The notes below the pieces were generated by a model, which saw nothing but the letters and a program-made list of their open reading frames with translations, had not been told where the DNA came from and searched no databases. The translations under genes and the position numbers were made by a program. Shown piece by piece: positions 62,811 through 64,000 of a DNA stretch of 64,000 bases. How positions within the stretch are numbered: position 1 is the first letter of the stretch; every line of letters starts with the position of its first letter. The stretch is from Dicaeum eximium (lineage: Eukaryota; Chordata; Aves; Passeriformes; Dicaeidae): contig VWZP01005685.1 of NCBI GenBank assembly GCA_013396995.1, positions 62,001-126,000 on the forward strand, read 5' to 3'.

Positions 62811-63927
62811 TCAGTGCCAATATTACAGATACAACACAAATATCCCAGTCAGAAGTAACTCAAATGGAACCCAGGGGGTCTACAACAGGCTCTGGAAATA
62901 AAACTGGGGAGAAGTTCTGGAATGACCAGGAAGAGCAACTTTGCAGCATAGTCTCTGATGAGTCTCCCAGCAGGAGCAAAGCCCTTGCCCAAAAACTGAT
63001 CTACGAAACTGAATGTCTTTTCTACCCATAAACCACAACTAACAGGTTGAAAGACTTTGAAACCGTATGTGGTAGAAAACCAGCTGCTGCTTTTATCTCT
63101 ATATCTCTCATAACTCACTTCACTTTCTGGGGAAGCTACAGAAGACTGAATCTGCATGGCTGTGGCTACTGATGGAAGGAAAGAAAATTCATGTGCAAGG
63201 GCTTCACTTCCAAGTACAACACCGAAGCAATTTTACCAACTCTTACCAGCACCTCTTCTCCTGCACTGTGTCCCAGGTTTGCAGATGAACTCCAAAGGCC
63301 TCACTTGCTCTTGGTATGCAGCACATAACTAAGAAGTGGGTGTATACAATAATGCACCGAGTAGGTCATAAGAAGCCTCCAGCCCCTTAAGACCTAGGGG
63401 ATACAAGAAGAAAAAGGCAGGGCAGCCTGACATTCCCCAAGACCCCATCTGAGTCCCAGATGAAAATGCCTGAAGGAATCCAGCTAGAAATGAATGACAA
63501 CACGCCTTACCCACCCCAGGGAAAAAAAGACAGCAGAAAGAAGGAGCAACTGCTCATTTGCTGCAGAGAGAAGAAAGTTTCCCTGCTAGAAATTCCAGAC
63601 TTCTCTTCCAACCAGGCTGTGTTCCTTTTTGAGGGGGAAGGAGGGTGGGGAAAGGGAGAAGGGAATGTTGCTTCTGGCTGTGAATGCATGTGTGAGTGAG
63701 TGCACAGTAGCCTCCACAAGCCACCAGCCTCATCAGCAGAGGAGAGGAGATTAGTCTTAACAGATATGCTTCAAAGTCAGCAATCACTTCAGGAAAATTC
63801 CTCCTCATCAGCAGGTCTCATTTGTTCCCCATGCCCATGGTGCATTTTGGGGGATTGCCAAGGATCACAACCTTCTTCCCAGAGTTCTTTTGATTGGTGG
63901 GATGAGAATAAGAATGGTGCCAGAGCC

Positions 63928-64000
63928 TCATTGCCAAGACTGAGGAGGGAAGTTGTTGACTTCTGCTAGATCCTGCATTGCTGAGCCCTTGTGATTATAT
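63928..64000 (-). CDS. AP1G1: AP-1 complex subunit gamma-1, C-terminal 23 codons (cut by window edge)
   Basis: The minus strand at the window edge reads YNHKGSAMQDLAEVNNFPPQ then SWQ and TGA. This is the exact C-terminus of gamma-1 adaptin (end of the ear/appendage domain), with no substitution that I can recall against mammals. Gamma-adaptin is the large subunit of the AP-1 clathrin adaptor at the trans-Golgi network and endosomes; its ear binds accessory proteins. The rest of the gene lies beyond 64000. Its place just upstream of PHLPP2 on the same strand is the conserved tetrapod order. Confidence 0.95.
   Translation of the reverse strand, partial: YNHKGSAMQDLAEVNNFPPQSWQ

Larger units (their letters stand above)
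60190..63927 (-). other. probable 3' UTR of AP1G1
   Basis: Follows the AP1G1 stop codon directly. No other gene is seen. Plus-strand frames of 100-130 codons at 61.0-61.8 kb are not recognised and are probably chance. It contains a 20-base perfect palindrome at 62468-62487. Either of two minus-strand AATAAA signals (62805-62810, 60190-60195) could end it. Confidence 0.5.

Noticed and set aside
1..64000. CRISPR arrays, operons, riboswitches, tRNA or rRNA genes
   Set aside because: No regularly spaced repeats, no ribosome-binding-site pattern, and no tRNA-like or rRNA-like block was seen; the sequence is vertebrate.

Overview
This is vertebrate nuclear DNA, almost certainly from a bird. The genes are split by GT-AG introns and give products collinear with tetrapod TAT, MARVELD3, PHLPP2 and AP1G1. 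The interspersed repeats are CR1 LINEs with the usual avian 3' end, plus a solo LTR of an avian ERVL-type endogenous retrovirus. The gene order (TAT minus, MARVELD3 plus, PHLPP2 minus, AP1G1 minus) is the same as human 16q22.

Layout. 1-10.0 kb is intergenic with one CR1 fragment. 10.0-17.8 kb holds all 11 coding exons of tyrosine aminotransferase on the minus strand; they sum to 455 codons in one uninterrupted frame. 17.8-25.5 kb is the TAT upstream region and spacer, with a candidate TATA/CArG pair, an LTR-like element and an old CR1-like piece. 25.5-26.7 kb is a CpG island and the last two coding exons of MARVELD3 on the plus strand; its first coding exon is not present, and a single N lies just upstream. 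26.7-32.4 kb is the converging 3' ends of MARVELD3 and PHLPP2, and also contains three plus-strand exon-like or ORF blocks that match neither neighbour. 32.4-59.1 kb is PHLPP2 on the minus strand in 18 coding exons (about 1301 residues), ending in a PDZ-binding tail. Its 5' end sits in a CpG island at 58.9-59.5 kb. 60.2-64 kb is the long 3' UTR and last 23 codons of AP1G1, cut by the window edge.

The genes are not an operon and have separate jobs: tyrosine breakdown in liver (TAT), tight-junction membrane protein (MARVELD3), AKT/PKC-directed phosphatase (PHLPP2) and clathrin adaptor AP-1 (AP1G1).

Points most worth a second look: (1) a 530-base direct duplication joined by one N at 37859, which copies part of PHLPP2 exon 13 and is very probably an assembly artefact; (2) no ATG in frame at the PHLPP2 5' end; (3) the missing first exon of MARVELD3 next to an N; (4) an unexplained exon-like series between MARVELD3 and PHLPP2 whose first block resembles part of a Myb/SANT-like domain. 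I found no CRISPR array, operon, or other prokaryotic-type system.
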